The notes beneath the pieces were generated by a model. That model had not been told where the DNA came from. It did not search any database and saw only the letters and a list, made by a program, of their open reading frames with translations. The position numbers and the translations under genes are program-made. A stretch of DNA of 64,000 nucleotides, taken from Rhodoligotrophos defluvii. Its GTDB lineage: Bacteria; Pseudomonadota; Alphaproteobacteria; Rhizobiales; Im1. Shown here piece after piece: positions 9,933 to 21,632 of the stretch (position 1 is its first letter; each line of letters starts with the position of its first letter). The stretch is taken from contig NZ_SZZM01000002.1 of the NCBI RefSeq assembly GCF_005281615.1, positions 1 to 64,000 on the forward strand, given 5' to 3'.

Positions 9933-10814
9933 TCAGTGCCGCACCGTGCCCGCCAGCTCGGCAGCAAAGCGCCATTCCAGGAATGTTTTCACCACCAGCG
10001 TCACCAGCGCAAGCAAAGCCAGCAGCGAGGCCACCGCAAAGGCCGCCACAAAAGCATACTCGTTGTAAAGGATTTCCACATGCAGCGGCATGGTGTTCGT
10101 CTCGCCCCGGATATGGCCCGACACCACCGAAACCGCGCCGAACTCTCCCATCGCCCGCGCATTGCAGAGCAGCACGCCGTAGAGCAGGGCCCATTTTGCG
10201 TTGGGAATGGTGATGAACAGAAAGGTCTGCCAGCCCCGCGCGCCCAGGGATAGCGCGGCTTCCTCGTCCTGCTTGCCCTGGTCCTGCATCAGCGGGATCA
10301 GCTCGCGGGCAACGAACGGGAAAGTGACGAAGATCGTCGCCAGCACGATGCCCGGCACCGCGAAGATGATGGTGATCCCGTGCTCCTGCAGCCAGGGCCC
10401 GAGATAGCCATGGGCCCCGAACAGCAACACGTAGATCATGCCCGAAATCACGGGAGAGACCGAGAACGGCAGGTCGATCAGGGTGGTGAGCAGGCTCTTG
10501 CCCTTGAACTCGAACTTGGCGATGGCCCATGAGGCGGCAAGGCCGAAGACGAGATTGGCCGGCACCGCGATGGCGGCCACCAGCAGCGTCAGTCGGATGG
10601 CGGCCAGCGTGTCCGGCTCGGTGATCGCCTCCATATAGGCCGCAAGGCCCTGGCGCAGCGCCTCCGCGAACACCAGCACCAGCGGCGCCAGCAGAAACAG
10701 CACGAGGAAGGCCACGGCGATGGCGATGGCCAGCAACCTCACCCAGCGCGGTTCGTTGGTGACCCCGGTGCGCCGCGCAGGCGGCGCGGGCAGCGCCGCA
10801 TCAACCGTGGCCAT
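9933..10814 (-). CDS. cysW: sulfate ABC transporter permease CysW
   Basis: The 293-residue inner-membrane permease has six hydrophobic segments and the EAA-type coupling loop ([15 protein letters not shown]) that contacts CysA. The Cys-permease signature [13 protein letters not shown] is also present. The start at 10814 is taken because GGAGG lies four bases upstream, so the gene overlaps the end of cysT by 14 bases, as expected for translational coupling. An open extension upstream inside cysT is discounted. Confidence 0.93.
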   Translation of the reverse strand: MATVDAALPAPPARRTGVTNEPRWVRLLAIAIAVAFLVLFLLAPLVLVFAEALRQGLAAYMEAITEPDTLAAIRLTLLVAAIAVPANLVFGLAASWAIAKFEFKGKSLLTTLIDLPFSVSPVISGMIYVLLFGAHGYLGPWLQEHGITIIFAVPGIVLATIFVTFPFVARELIPLMQDQGKQDEEAALSLGARGWQTFLFITIPNAKWALLYGVLLCNARAMGEFGAVSVVSGHIRGETNTMPLHVEILYNEYAFVAAFAVASLLALLALVTLVVKTFLEWRFAAELAGTVRH

Positions 10815-11655
10815 AGCGCCTCCGCCCATAAGCCTGAACCAGATTGAGCAACAGCAGCGTCCCGAAGGCGATCGCCAGCATGGCCGTGGCGATGGCCGTG
10901 GCCCCGGCATAGTCGAATTCCTCGAGCTTGATCGCGATCAGCAGCGGCGCGATTTCCGAGACATAGGGGATGTTGCCGGCAATGAAGATCACCGACCCAT
11001 ATTCGCCCACCGCGCGGGCAAAGGCCAAGGCGAAGCCGGTGAGCAGCGCCGGCAGCAGAGCCGGAAGCACCACGCGCGCGAGGGTCTGGTGGCGGCGGGC
11101 GCCCAGGGTTGCTGAAACCTCCTCCTGCTCGCGGTCGAACTCGGCGAGCACCGGCTGCAGCGTGCGCACCACGAACGGCAGCCCGACAAAAGTCAAGGCG
11201 ATGATGATGCCCAGCGGCGTGTAGGCGACCTTGACGCCCAATGGCTCCAAGAACTGCCCCATCCAGCCCTTGGGCGAATAAAGCGCGGTCAGCGCGATGC
11301 CGGCCACGGCGGTCGGCAGCGCGAACGGAAGGTCGACGAAGGCATCGAACAGCCGCTGGCCCGGAAACCGGTAGCGCGTCAGCACCCAGGCGACCAGCAG
11401 GCCGAAAACCGCATTGACGCAAGCCGCAAGCAGCGAGGTGCCGAAGCTCACCTTGAGGGCGGCGAGGGTCCGCTCGTCCGTCACCAGGCTCCAGAACTGC
11501 GCCCAGCCCATGGAGGCCGTGCGCAGCACGAGCGCCGCCAGCGGCAGCAGGACGATGAGGCTCAGATAGGTCAAGGTGAAGCCGAGGGCGACGCCGAAGC
11601 CCGGAAGCACGCTTGGTTTCACCAGACCCAGTCGTCGCGCAGGCGTCATCGGCAA
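10801..11655 (-). CDS. cysT: sulfate ABC transporter permease CysT (CysU)
   Basis: The 284-residue permease is the CysW partner. It has a hydrophobic helix near residues 20-45 and further membrane segments. Its coupling loop is EEVSATLGARRHQTLARV, and AFARAVGEYGSVIFIAGN is characteristic of sulfate permeases. It starts six bases after the sbp stop codon, consistent with an sbp-cysT-cysW-cysA operon read leftward. Confidence 0.93.
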   Translation of the reverse strand: MPMTPARRLGLVKPSVLPGFGVALGFTLTYLSLIVLLPLAALVLRTASMGWAQFWSLVTDERTLAALKVSFGTSLLAACVNAVFGLLVAWVLTRYRFPGQRLFDAFVDLPFALPTAVAGIALTALYSPKGWMGQFLEPLGVKVAYTPLGIIIALTFVGLPFVVRTLQPVLAEFDREQEEVSATLGARRHQTLARVVLPALLPALLTGFALAFARAVGEYGSVIFIAGNIPYVSEIAPLLIAIKLEEFDYAGATAIATAMLAIAFGTLLLLNLVQAYGRRRYGHG

Positions 11656-11661
11656 GATCCC

Positions 11662-12687
11662 CTACTTGCCCGGTCGGTAGAGCTGATCGAAAATGCCGCC
11701 GTCGCCGAAATGCTCATCTTGCATCTTGTCCCAGCCGCCGAAGCGCTCGCCGATGGTGAACAGCTTCACATCCGGGAACGGCTGCAGCAAGGCCGGATCG
11801 ACCCCCTCCCTGTTAACCGGACGGTAATAGTGCCGTGCGGCGATGGTTTGGCCTTCCGGTGAATAGAGATAGCCGAGATAGGCCGTCGCCACCTCGGTGG
11901 TGCCCTTCCTCTCCGTATTGCCGGTGACGACCGCCACCGGCGGCTCCGCCAGAATGGACGTGGGCGGGGTGACGATTTCGAGCTCGCCCGATCCGAACTG
12001 CTTCAACGCCAGGAATGCCTCGTTTTCCCAGGCCAGCAGCACGTCGCCGATCCCGCGCTGCACGAAGGTGGTGGTCGCCCCGCGGGCACCGGTGTCGAGC
12101 ACCGGCACATTCTTGAACAGCGCCGCGATGAACGCGCGCGCCTCTTGCTCGCTGCCATACTTGTCTTGGGCGAAGGCCCATGCCGCAAGATAGTTCCAGC
12201 GCGCGCCGCCCGACGTCTTCGGGTTCGGCGTGATCACCTGGACCCCTTCCCGGACGAGGTCATCCCAGTCCCCGATGTTTTTCGGATTGCCCTTGCGCAC
12301 CAGGAACACGATGGTCGAGGTATAGGGCGCGCTGTTCGCCGGGAATTTCGATTGCCAGTCCTGCGGGATCTTGCCTGTTGCCTTGGCGATCGCGTCGATG
12401 TCGGCCGCCAGTGCCAATGTCACCACGTCCGCATCGATCCCGTCGATCACCGCGCGGGCCTGCTTGCCCGATCCGCCATGCGATACCCGCACCCGCAGCC
12501 TGTCGCCGGACTGCTCCTGCCAGTGCCTGGCGAAGGCTTCGTTGAAATCGCGATAAAGCTCCCGGGTGGGATCATAGGAAATATTCAAAAGACTGATGTC
12601 TTTGGCGCCGGCATGCGAGCCGAGCGCCATCAGCAGAATTGCCACTGCCCCCACAAACAGGCGCGAAGCGAGCGAACGGTAGGTCAT
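11662..12687 (-). CDS. sbp: sulfate-binding periplasmic protein
   Basis: The 341-residue protein captures sulfate (or thiosulfate) in the periplasm and delivers it to CysTW. It opens with a signal peptide (about residues 1-28, cut near SHAGA). The mature part has the family signatures [38 protein letters not shown] and AWENEAFLA. The length is normal. It is the first gene of the leftward operon and lies 115 bases from the divergent-looking neighbour gene for an Rrf2 regulator on the same strand. Confidence 0.94.
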   Translation of the reverse strand: MTYRSLASRLFVGAVAILLMALGSHAGAKDISLLNISYDPTRELYRDFNEAFARHWQEQSGDRLRVRVSHGGSGKQARAVIDGIDADVVTLALAADIDAIAKATGKIPQDWQSKFPANSAPYTSTIVFLVRKGNPKNIGDWDDLVREGVQVITPNPKTSGGARWNYLAAWAFAQDKYGSEQEARAFIAALFKNVPVLDTGARGATTTFVQRGIGDVLLAWENEAFLALKQFGSGELEIVTPPTSILAEPPVAVVTGNTERKGTTEVATAYLGYLYSPEGQTIAARHYYRPVNREGVDPALLQPFPDVKLFTIGERFGGWDKMQDEHFGDGGIFDQLYRPGK

Positions 12688-12717
12688 GGGGTGACCCTCT
12701 TCGTAAATGCCGGGTTA

Positions 12718-12746
12718 ATCTCGACTTATCCGCTAGACTTTGTCAA
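12718..12746 (-). promoter_or_regulatory. possible promoter of the sulfate-transport operon
   Basis: On the minus strand TTGACA (12741-12746) is a perfect -35. A 17-base spacer leads only to CGAGAT, a poor -10, so the match is partial. The location 30-60 bases upstream of sbp fits a promoter. Confidence 0.35.
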
Positions 12747-12802
12747 TACTGTGCGAGCGGGTAGCGGCCGGATGGGCGCCGTCATCCACAATCAGCGGCC
12801 GG

Positions 12803-13306
12803 TCAGCTGGACAGGGCGGCGTCGGCGGCCTTCTCGTCTGAACGGGCCGGCACGCCCTCCCCCAGCACACCGAGGGCCTGCCAGGCGCGGGAATCAGAGA
12901 CCGCATCCTGCAGGGTGAGCCGATCGAGAATATTGGTCGTCGCCTGATACACCTCGAAGAAGATGCGGCGGATCTCGCACGCCCCCTCATCGGGACAGTC
13001 CAGGCACCGGCGATAGGCGCGCTTGGACAGGCAGGGTAAGGGCGCCAGCGGCCCCTCGACCATCCTCAGGATGGAGCCGATGGTGATTTCGGACGGCGAG
13101 CGGATCAGGGCATAGCCGCCGCGCGGGCCACGGCGGCTGGCCACCAGCCCATTGTGCTTCAGGATCAGCAGGATCTGCTCGAGGAAGCGCTGAGGAATGC
13201 CGCGAGCCTCGGCAAGCTCGCCAATATTCACCACCACGCCCCGGCCCGCGCGGGCCAGAACGATCATCGCCTGCAAGGCGTATTTGGTTTTCTGCGAAAT
13301 CATCAC
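12803..13306 (-). CDS. Rrf2-family transcriptional regulator, four-cysteine type
   Basis: The 167-residue protein has an N-terminal winged helix (TKYALQAMIVLAR, GIPQRFLEQILLILK, GPRGGYAL). A linker with Cys92, Cys101, Cys104 and Cys110 (within PCLSKRAYRRCLDCPDEGAC) follows. Rrf2 proteins with such cysteine clusters (IscR, NsrR, RsrR) hold iron-sulfur clusters, so an Fe-S or redox-sensing role is likely. Its place directly upstream of sbp-cysTWA on the same strand suggests that it controls sulfate uptake or sulfur assimilation; that is inference. The spacing differs from the Cys-x5-Cys-x5-Cys-x2-His pattern of IscR, so it is not called iscR. Confidence 0.85.
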   Translation of the reverse strand: MMISQKTKYALQAMIVLARAGRGVVVNIGELAEARGIPQRFLEQILLILKHNGLVASRRGPRGGYALIRSPSEITIGSILRMVEGPLAPLPCLSKRAYRRCLDCPDEGACEIRRIFFEVYQATTNILDRLTLQDAVSDSRAWQALGVLGEGVPARSDEKAADAALSS

Positions 13307-13408
13307 TTCAGGTTGAACCCGATGGGCTCACGGACGCCTCGGCCTGACCTTATCTCGCCGACGGATGCATGCAATGCCTCGCATGTCCGTCGCTGTATCC
13401 AATACTCC

Positions 13409-15418
<2,010 letters not shown>

Positions 15419-15514
15419 GGTGATCTGCCCATCCCGCCAATACGTGTCTCACGGGGCTTTTAGCGGGCTCGGCTGCTACCGTAAACTCCCGATCTGTCAC
15501 TGCGAGGGTGAGGC

Positions 15515-16783
15515 ATGACATTGCTCGACGTCGACGCACATCAGAAGCTGCTGGATGAGGAGCTGATCCAGGAAACCTCCGAATGGCTGATGGATCAGGC
15601 GCTCAAGGACCACGACATCCAGACCATCATCTCCGGCTGCTGCGAGCGGCTGGTCGCGGCCGGCATCCCGCTGTTGCGCTGCTATTTCGGCTTCTCGATG
15701 ATCCATCCCCTCTACCGTGCTGTCGGCTATACCTGGATCCGCAGCTCCGGCATCACGGTGGACAAGTATCTCCACCAGCCGGACGGCGCACAGCCGGCGG
15801 GCTGGAAGATGAGCCCGTTCGGCCGGATGGTGCGCGACCAGGTGACCTGGATGCGCCGGGCGATCAGTGACGAGACCGTCGGCGAGTTCCCGGTGTTCCG
15901 CGATCTCCACGACCTTGGCGCCGTCGACTATTTCGCCTTCATGATCCCGTTCCAGGATGCGGCGGAAGAAGACATGCGCGGCATGGCCGGCTCCTGGTCC
16001 ACTGACCGGCCGGGCGGCTTCCTCGACGATGAGATCCGGGCGTTGAAGAAGGTGCAGCGGCGGCTTGCGGTGGCCTGCAAGATGGCCGTGCGCACCAATC
16101 TCGCCACCATCGTGGTGAAGACCTATCTCGGCAGCCAGGCCGGGGACCGGGTGCTGTCCGGCCAGATCAAGCGGGGCGATGGCGAGACCATCCGCGCCGC
16201 CATCTGGTATGCCGACATGCGCGGTTCGACACGGCTGGCCGACCTGCTCTCGCGTCAGGACTACATCGAGACCCTGAACGAATATTTCGACCTGGTGGCG
16301 GGCGAGGTCATCGCTGCCGGCGGCGAGGTGCTCAGCTTCATCGGTGACGCGGTGCTGGCGATCTTCCCCGACCACGAGGATCCGGCAACCGGGTGCAAGG
16401 CGGCATTGCGCGCCGCCCTCGCCGCCCGGTCACGGCTCATGCAGAACAACGAGAAGCGCACGTCTCTCGGCCGCGCCCCGCTCGATTGCGTGATAGGCCT
16501 GCATCTCGGCGACGTCATGTTCGGTAATGTCGGAGTTCCCGACCGGCTGACCTTTTCCGTGTTCGGCGCGGCAGTCAACGAGGTCGCGCGGCTGGAGCAG
16601 CTGTGCAAGGCGCTGGGCGAGCCCATCCTGGCCAGCGAGGAGTTCCGCTGCTGCCTTGAAGGTTACTGGCGCGATGTCGGCGAGCACATGCTGCATGGCT
16701 TCACCAACGCCATTGGCGTCTTCGCACCCGATCCCCATGTCTGCGCCGCCGATCTCGGCCTGCCGCAACGGCCCCTTGCCTAG
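15515..16783 (+). CDS. class III adenylate/guanylate cyclase
   Basis: The 422-residue protein has a poorly characterised N-terminal domain (about 1-220) and a class III cyclase domain (about 225-400). Metal-binding aspartates are D234 in IWYADMRGST and D278 in LSFIGDAVLAIFP. LHLGDVMFGNVG and AVNEVARLE complete the fold. No membrane segments are seen, so it should be cytosolic. It shares the N-terminal layout (GIPLLRCYF, MIHPLYRAVG, VDYFAFM) with the paralogue at 45103-46404. cAMP is the more likely product, but base specificity cannot be fixed by eye. Confidence 0.9.
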   Translation: MTLLDVDAHQKLLDEELIQETSEWLMDQALKDHDIQTIISGCCERLVAAGIPLLRCYFGFSMIHPLYRAVGYTWIRSSGITVDKYLHQPDGAQPAGWKMSPFGRMVRDQVTWMRRAISDETVGEFPVFRDLHDLGAVDYFAFMIPFQDAAEEDMRGMAGSWSTDRPGGFLDDEIRALKKVQRRLAVACKMAVRTNLATIVVKTYLGSQAGDRVLSGQIKRGDGETIRAAIWYADMRGSTRLADLLSRQDYIETLNEYFDLVAGEVIAAGGEVLSFIGDAVLAIFPDHEDPATGCKAALRAALAARSRLMQNNEKRTSLGRAPLDCVIGLHLGDVMFGNVGVPDRLTFSVFGAAVNEVARLEQLCKALGEPILASEEFRCCLEGYWRDVGEHMLHGFTNAIGVFAPDPHVCAADLGLPQRPLA

Positions 16784-16833
16784 CGGCAGAATTGAGCTAA
16801 ACAGGCGCGTTCCCGACCACAAGCGATAGACAG

Positions 16834-18171
16834 TTGAAACCTGATACGCACATTCCGACCGTGGGCATGGTGAGCCTCGGCTGCCCCAAGGCCCTCGTCG
16901 ACAGCGAGCGCATTCTCACCCAGCTGCGCGCAGGCGGCTACGCGATCTCGCCCGATTACGACGGCGCCGACGTCGTCATCGTCAACACATGCGGCTTTCT
17001 CGACACTGCCAAGGAGGAGTCCTTGGCGGCGATTGGCGAGGCCATGGCCGAGAACGGCCGGGTCATCGTCACCGGCTGCATGGGTGTCGAGGCCGAACGC
17101 ATCCGCGCCGTCCACCCCGACGTGCTGGCCATCACCGGCCCGCATCAGTACGAGGCGGTGGTGGCGGCCGTGCACCAAGCGGTCCCCCCGGTGCATGATC
17201 CCTTCCGCGATCTGGTCCCGCCCGAGGGCCTGCGCCTGACCCCGCGCCATTACGCCTATCTGAAGATCTCGGAGGGCTGCAACAACCGCTGCACCTTCTG
17301 CATCATCCCGGGCCTGCGCGGCGACCTGCGTTCGCGGCCCGCAGCCAACGTCATGCACGAGGCGGAGCGCCTGGTGCGTGCCGGCGTGAAGGAGCTGCTG
17401 GTCATTTCGCAGGACACCAGCGCCTACGGGCTCGACCTCAAATATGCGCCGAGCAAGTATCGCGGCCGCGAGATCGAGGCGCGCATCGTGCCCCTGGCCG
17501 CAGCCCTGGGCGAGCTCGGCGCCTGGGTGCGGCTGCACTATGTCTACCCCTACCCCCATGTGGACGGGCTGATCCCGCTCATGGCGGAAGGCAAGATCCT
17601 GCCCTATCTCGACATTCCGTTCCAGCACGCAAGCCCTCAGGTGCTGAAGGCCATGCGCCGTCCGGCCAATCAGGCCAAGGTGCTCGAGCGCCTCGCGCAA
17701 TGGCGCGCCATCTGCCCCGACCTGTGCGTCCGTTCCACCTTCATCGTCGGCTTTCCCGGCGAGACCGAGGCGGACTTCGCCTTCCTGCTCGATTGGCTAA
17801 AGGAAGCCCGGCTCGAGCGCGTCGGCTGCTTCAAATACGAGGCGGTCGAGGGCGCCGCCGCCAATGCCCTGGCCGACCCGGTGCCGGAAGAGGTCAAGGC
17901 CGAGCGCTGGGCCCGCTTCATGGAAGTGCAGGCCGAGGTCAGCCGTGAAGTCCTGGCCAAGAAGGTCGGACGCGAGGTGGATGTCATCATCGACGAGGTG
18001 GATGACGAGATGGAAGAAGCCGTGGGGCGCAGCATCTGGGACGCGCCGGAGATCGATGGCAACGTCTTCCTGCCGAACCATCCAAATCTTAAGCCTGGCG
18101 AGATTTATCGCGCGCGGATCATCGACAGCGAGGAGTATGATCTCATCGCCGAGGTACCGGAAGACGCGTGA
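16834..18171 (+). CDS. rimO: ribosomal protein S12 methylthiotransferase
   Basis: The 445-residue radical-SAM enzyme adds a methylthio group to an aspartate of ribosomal protein S12. The N-terminal UPF0004 domain carries Cys17, Cys53 and Cys82. The radical-SAM cluster motif CNNRCTFC has Cys149, Cys153 and Cys156, and a TRAM domain ends the protein (about 375-445). [14 protein letters not shown] is typical of RimO. The start at 16834 is a TTG, the only in-frame start that keeps the normal N-terminus; the next ATG is 33 bases downstream at MVSLGCPK. Confidence 0.95.
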   Translation: MKPDTHIPTVGMVSLGCPKALVDSERILTQLRAGGYAISPDYDGADVVIVNTCGFLDTAKEESLAAIGEAMAENGRVIVTGCMGVEAERIRAVHPDVLAITGPHQYEAVVAAVHQAVPPVHDPFRDLVPPEGLRLTPRHYAYLKISEGCNNRCTFCIIPGLRGDLRSRPAANVMHEAERLVRAGVKELLVISQDTSAYGLDLKYAPSKYRGREIEARIVPLAAALGELGAWVRLHYVYPYPHVDGLIPLMAEGKILPYLDIPFQHASPQVLKAMRRPANQAKVLERLAQWRAICPDLCVRSTFIVGFPGETEADFAFLLDWLKEARLERVGCFKYEAVEGAAANALADPVPEEVKAERWARFMEVQAEVSREVLAKKVGREVDVIIDEVDDEMEEAVGRSIWDAPEIDGNVFLPNHPNLKPGEIYRARIIDSEEYDLIAEVPEDA

Positions 18172-18201
18172 ACCGGGATTTGTCAGTTTGGATGGCGTGC
18201 C

Positions 18202-18444
18202 ATGAGGAAGATGTTGCTTGTTGTGGCGGTTCTGACGCTTGCGGGCGCAGGCACGCACGCATCGGCCCAGATGATGCTGGATGACCAGTTCGAGATCAAG
18301 ACAGCCTGCGGCGAAGCCGTGCAGAGATATTGCCCGAGGGTGGATATGACCAGCATCAATCAGCTCTGGACATGTCTGTCGCCGCATTTCATGCAGATCA
18401 GCCCCTACTGCAAGGCGACCCTCCAGGCCCTGCAGATCCGCTAA
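18202..18444 (+). CDS. small secreted cysteine-rich-repeat protein
   Basis: The 80-residue product has a clear signal peptide (MRKMLLVVAVLTLAGAGTHA) followed by about 57 residues with four cysteines. The spacing (C..., YC, TCL, YC) resembles a single Cys-rich GLG1-type repeat, which recurs in small alphaproteobacterial secreted proteins. The function is unknown. It lies 30 bases after rimO on the same strand and ends before a strong hairpin. Confidence 0.72.
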   Translation: MRKMLLVVAVLTLAGAGTHASAQMMLDDQFEIKTACGEAVQRYCPRVDMTSINQLWTCLSPHFMQISPYCKATLQALQIR

Positions 18445-18468
18445 GGCATTTCCAGCACCAAACGAGAA

Positions 18469-18495
18469 CGCCCGCAATCCAGAAGATTGCGGGCG
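18469..18495. terminator. bidirectional hairpin between convergent genes
   Basis: CGCCCGCAATC and GATTGCGGGCG form a perfect 11-bp stem with a CAGAA loop. It lies between two convergent stop codons. T-runs are weak on both sides. Confidence 0.65.
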
Positions 18496-18521
18496 CTCCC
18501 TTCGGCGAGCGGCTTAAAGGG

Positions 18522-18722
18522 TTACTGGAGGTTCATGCTCCAGCGATCCACTTCGCGCTCTGCCTCTTCCCGAGCCATTCCATAGCGCTCCTGAATACGG
18601 CCGACCAGCTTGTCGCGGCCGCCAGCAGCAACCTGCAGATCATCATCCGTGAGCTTGCCCCATTGCTGCCGGGCGGCGCCCTGGAACTGCTTCCACTGAC
18701 CTGCAATCTGATCCCAGTTCAT
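18522..18722 (-). CDS. CsbD family protein
   Basis: The 66-residue product starts at 18722 with GGAGG upstream. It reads MNWDQIAGQWKQFQGAARQQ, then WGKLTDDDL and an Arg/Glu-rich helix ending in DRWSMNLQ. This is the CsbD-like pattern (NWDQIxGxWKQxxGxxKxxWGKLTDDDL), a small stress-associated family found across bacteria. Molecular function is not established. A longer upstream frame extension is rejected because it overlaps the TPP riboswitch region and lacks family similarity. Confidence 0.85.
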   Translation of the reverse strand: MNWDQIAGQWKQFQGAARQQWGKLTDDDLQVAAGGRDKLVGRIQERYGMAREEAEREVDRWSMNLQ

Positions 18723-18856
18723 GTGCAGCCTCCGTTGGTGCATATGAGGGTAATGCGGTCGGCGTTTGGGGGTTCCAATTTCCGAAGCGCCTTGCGCAGC
18801 CCCTTTTGCGCCACCATTTGACGGAGTAGCCCGGTCTGTCATATCACTGGGTGTAT

Positions 18857-18968
18857 CCAAGGGGAGCCCCGCACGGGGCTGAGAGGCCACGGGCGCATCG
18901 GACCATAGTCTGCTTGCGCGACATGGCGACCCTTCGAACCTGATCCAGGTCACGCTGGCGAAGGGATG
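18857..18968 (+). promoter_or_regulatory. TPP riboswitch (THI box)
   Basis: The diagnostic blocks occur in order. GGGGAGCCC and GGGCTGAGAGG form the pyrimidine-sensing side near 18861-18886. GACCCTTCGAACCTGATCC (about 18928-18946) with GCTGGCGAAGGGATGG (to 18969) form the pyrophosphate-sensing side. It precedes thiO by about 90 bases and is expected to repress the thi operon when thiamine pyrophosphate is plentiful. Confidence 0.95.
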
Positions 18969-19059
18969 GATCGTTCGCAACATCTTCATCCCCCATCCGG
19001 CACCATCGACCTCCCGGCAAACCGGTCCGGGCCAGCGCGTCCGGAGGGTGGAGTTTGAG

Positions 19060-20073
19060 ATGAAGCGGATCGCTGTCATTGGTGCGGGAGTAGCCGGCCT
19101 GACGACCGCATGGGCCTTGGCGCGGCGTGGCGCCGAGGTCACGGTCTTCGAGCAAGCTGCCGAGCTCGGCGCAGCCTCCTGCTCCCGCTATGCCGGCGGC
19201 ATGCTCGCGCCCTGGTGCGAGCGCGAGAGCACCGACGAGCTGGTCGCAACATTGGGCCAGGAAGCGCTTCCCTTCTGGCAGGAGATCTGCACCGACACCG
19301 TGGCGAACGGCACGCTGGTGCTGGCCCAGCGGCGCGATGCGGCCGAGCTCGACCGGTTCGCCCGCCGCACCCGCGCCTACGACGTTCTCGACAGCAGCGC
19401 AATTGCCGCGCTGGAGCCGGCGCTCGCCGATCGCTTCCACCGCGGCCTGTTCTTCCCCGGCGAAGGCCATACCGACCCTCGCCGCGCTTTGCAGGCGCTG
19501 GCCGCGCGGCTGCGCGAAATGGGCGTGCAGATCGTCCTTAGAACCGACGGCCTCGTCCACGGAACCGAGGGCGACCTGACGGTCGACTGCCGCGGCCTCG
19601 CCGCCAGGGATCAGCTGCCAGACCTGCGCGGCGTAAAAGGCGAGATGCTGCTGCTGCGCTGCCCGGATGTCGAGCTCGAGCGGCCGGTCCGCCTGCTGCA
19701 TCCGCGCATCCCCTTTTATGTCGTGCCGCGCGGCGATGGCATTTACATGGTCGGCGCCACCATGATCGAGAGCGACGACCGCCGCCGCATCACCGCCCGC
19801 TCCATGGTCGAGCTGCTGAACAGCGCGCACGCCCTGCACCCGGCCTTTGCCGAGGCGGAAATCATCGAGATCGGCACCGATGCCCGCCCCGCCTTCCCCG
19901 ACAACCTGCCGCGCATAAGGCGGAACGGCAGAACGGTTTTTGTGAACGGCCTCTACCGCCACGGCTTCCTGCTCAGCCCGTCGCTCTCGCGCATGGCAGC
20001 GGCGGTCGTTCTGGACGATGCCTATTACCCCGAGGTCATGGATGAAACTGAAGATCAACGGCGATATGCATGA
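19060..20073 (+). CDS. thiO: glycine oxidase ThiO
   Basis: The 337-residue flavoprotein (counted from the ATG at 19060) oxidises glycine to the imine used for the thiazole ring of thiamine. The FAD-binding start is RIAVIGAGVAGLTTAWALARRGAEV, and RYAGGMLAPWCE, GEGHTDPRR and RHGFLLSPS are typical of ThiO. A GTG at 19048 with GGAGG directly before it is too close for good initiation, so the ATG is preferred. The 3' end overlaps thiS by 32 bases. It is the first gene of the riboswitch-controlled operon. Confidence 0.93.
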   Translation: MKRIAVIGAGVAGLTTAWALARRGAEVTVFEQAAELGAASCSRYAGGMLAPWCERESTDELVATLGQEALPFWQEICTDTVANGTLVLAQRRDAAELDRFARRTRAYDVLDSSAIAALEPALADRFHRGLFFPGEGHTDPRRALQALAARLREMGVQIVLRTDGLVHGTEGDLTVDCRGLAARDQLPDLRGVKGEMLLLRCPDVELERPVRLLHPRIPFYVVPRGDGIYMVGATMIESDDRRRITARSMVELLNSAHALHPAFAEAEIIEIGTDARPAFPDNLPRIRRNGRTVFVNGLYRHGFLLSPSLSRMAAAVVLDDAYYPEVMDETEDQRRYA

Positions 20074-20239
20074 GGTCGCCAGCAACACCCTTTCCGAGCT
20101 GCTCCTGGAACTCGGCTACGGAGATATCGTGGTCGCAACGGCCGTCAACCAGGCTTTCGTGCCAGCGACCGCGCGCCACAACGTGACGCTTGCGCCCGGC
20201 GATAGCGTCGAGGTGCTGGCGCCGATGCAGGGGGGCTGA
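20042..20239 (+). CDS. thiS: thiamine biosynthesis sulfur carrier protein ThiS
   Basis: The 65-residue ubiquitin-like carrier ends in the required Gly-Gly (APMQGG), which is adenylated by ThiF-type enzymes and loaded with sulfur. The start at 20042 ([12 protein letters not shown]) is inside the end of thiO in another frame. It is followed one base later by the GTG of thiG, consistent with tight translational coupling. Confidence 0.93.
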   Translation: MKLKINGDMHEVASNTLSELLLELGYGDIVVATAVNQAFVPATARHNVTLAPGDSVEVLAPMQGG

Positions 20240-20240
20240 G

Positions 20241-21035
20241 GTGACGGAAGCTCGAGACCGGCCGCTCACAGTCTACGGCACCGAGCTGGGCTCGCGCCTG
20301 TTTCTGGGCACGGCGCAATATCCCTCGCCTGCGGTCCTGGCCGATGCGGTACGCAGCGCCGCCTGCGAGGTGGTCACCGTGTCGCTGCGTCGGGAGTCCG
20401 GTTCCGAGCGCGCAGGCCACGCCTTCTGGCAGCTGATCAGGGACCTCGGCGTGCGGGTGCTGCCGAACACGGCAGGCTGCCACACCGTGAAGGAGGCGGT
20501 CACCACCGCGCAGATGGCGCGCGAGGTGTTCGGCACGCCCTGGATCAAGCTCGAGGTGATCCGTGATGACGACACCCTGCAGCCCGAGGTGTTCGGCCTG
20601 GTTGAAGCCGCGCGCATCTTGAGCGCCGAGGGCTTCAAGGTGTTCCCCTACACCATCGAGGATCTCGCCGTCGCCGATAAGTTATTGAACGCCGGCTGCG
20701 AGGTGCTCATGCCCTGGGGCGCGCCGATCGGGTCGGGCCGCGGGCTCAACAATGTCTATGCCCTGCGCAGCCTCCGGGCCCATTTCCCCGAGACGCCCCT
20801 GGTGATCGATGCGGGAATCGGCCTCCCCTCCCATGCCGCGCACGCCATGGAGCTCGGGTTCGATGCCATTCTGCTGAACACGGCGGTGGCCAAGGCCGGT
20901 GATCCCGCCGCCATGGCGCGTGCCTTCGCCCAGGCCATCGACGCCGGCCGGTGCGCCTTCCTTGCCGACCCCATGGAAGCGCGCGACATGGCCGCCGCCT
21001 CGACCCCGGTGCTCGGCATGGCCTTTCGGAGCTGA
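20241..21035 (+). CDS. thiG: thiazole synthase ThiG
   Basis: The 264-residue enzyme joins deoxyxylulose phosphate, dehydroglycine and ThiS-thiocarboxylate into the thiazole phosphate. A GTG at 20241 starts the protein directly after thiS. The Lys that forms the Schiff base is in [25 protein letters not shown] and [20 protein letters not shown] are hallmark ThiG stretches. The length is normal. Confidence 0.95.
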   Translation: MTEARDRPLTVYGTELGSRLFLGTAQYPSPAVLADAVRSAACEVVTVSLRRESGSERAGHAFWQLIRDLGVRVLPNTAGCHTVKEAVTTAQMAREVFGTPWIKLEVIRDDDTLQPEVFGLVEAARILSAEGFKVFPYTIEDLAVADKLLNAGCEVLMPWGAPIGSGRGLNNVYALRSLRAHFPETPLVIDAGIGLPSHAAHAMELGFDAILLNTAVAKAGDPAAMARAFAQAIDAGRCAFLADPMEARDMAAASTPVLGMAFRS

Positions 21036-21038
21036 CCG

Positions 21039-21632
21039 GTGCTCGACCGCTTCTATCTCATCGTTGATGACGTGCACTGGCTGGAGCGGCTGCTGCCCTG
21101 GGGCGTGAAGCTCGTGCAGCTGCGGGTCAAGGACCGCAGCGAGGATGAGGTCAGGCAGCAGGTGCGCCGAGCCCGGCTGCTTTGCAAGGCAGCCGGCGCC
21201 CAGCTGATCGTCAATGACTATTGGCAAATCGCCATCGATGAGGACTGTGACTTCATCCATCTCGGCCAGGGCGACCTGGACGATGCCGATCTTCCGGCCA
21301 TTGCCCGTGCCGGCATCCGCCTGGGGGTGAGCACCCACGACGACGCCGAGCTCGACCGCGCCCTCGCCGTGAAGCCCGATTACGTGGCCCTCGGTCCAGT
21401 ATTTCCAACTATTCTCAAGAAGATGCCTTGGGCGCCTCAAGGCCTGGATAAAGTCGCGGAATGGAAGCGCCGCATCGCGCCGTTGCCGCTGGTCGCCATC
21501 GGCGGCCTCACCCCCGAACGGGCCCGGGCCGTGCTCGAGGCCGGAGCGGACAGTGCCGCAGTCGTCACCGACATCCTGCTCAACCCCAATCCCGAGGAGC
21601 GTACGCGCGAATGGATCGCAGCGACCAGGTGA
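21039..21632 (+). CDS. thiE: thiamine phosphate synthase
   Basis: The 197-residue enzyme couples thiazole phosphate and HMP pyrophosphate to thiamine phosphate. It starts at a GTG three bases after the thiG stop. QLRVKDR, LIVNDYWQIAI, HLGQGDLDDAD and LVAIGGLTPERA fit the TIM-barrel ThiE/TenI family. It is on the short side and the substrate loop GPVFPTILKK is slightly unusual, so a TenI-like isomerase role is the alternative. Operon place favours ThiE. Confidence 0.87.
   Translation: MLDRFYLIVDDVHWLERLLPWGVKLVQLRVKDRSEDEVRQQVRRARLLCKAAGAQLIVNDYWQIAIDEDCDFIHLGQGDLDDADLPAIARAGIRLGVSTHDDAELDRALAVKPDYVALGPVFPTILKKMPWAPQGLDKVAEWKRRIAPLPLVAIGGLTPERARAVLEAGADSAAVVTDILLNPNPEERTREWIAATR

Noticed and set aside
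9966-10530. Reading cysA as a fusion that extends into cysW
   Set aside because: The upstream part is a shadow of the permease frame; a proper start with a ribosome-binding site exists at 9921.
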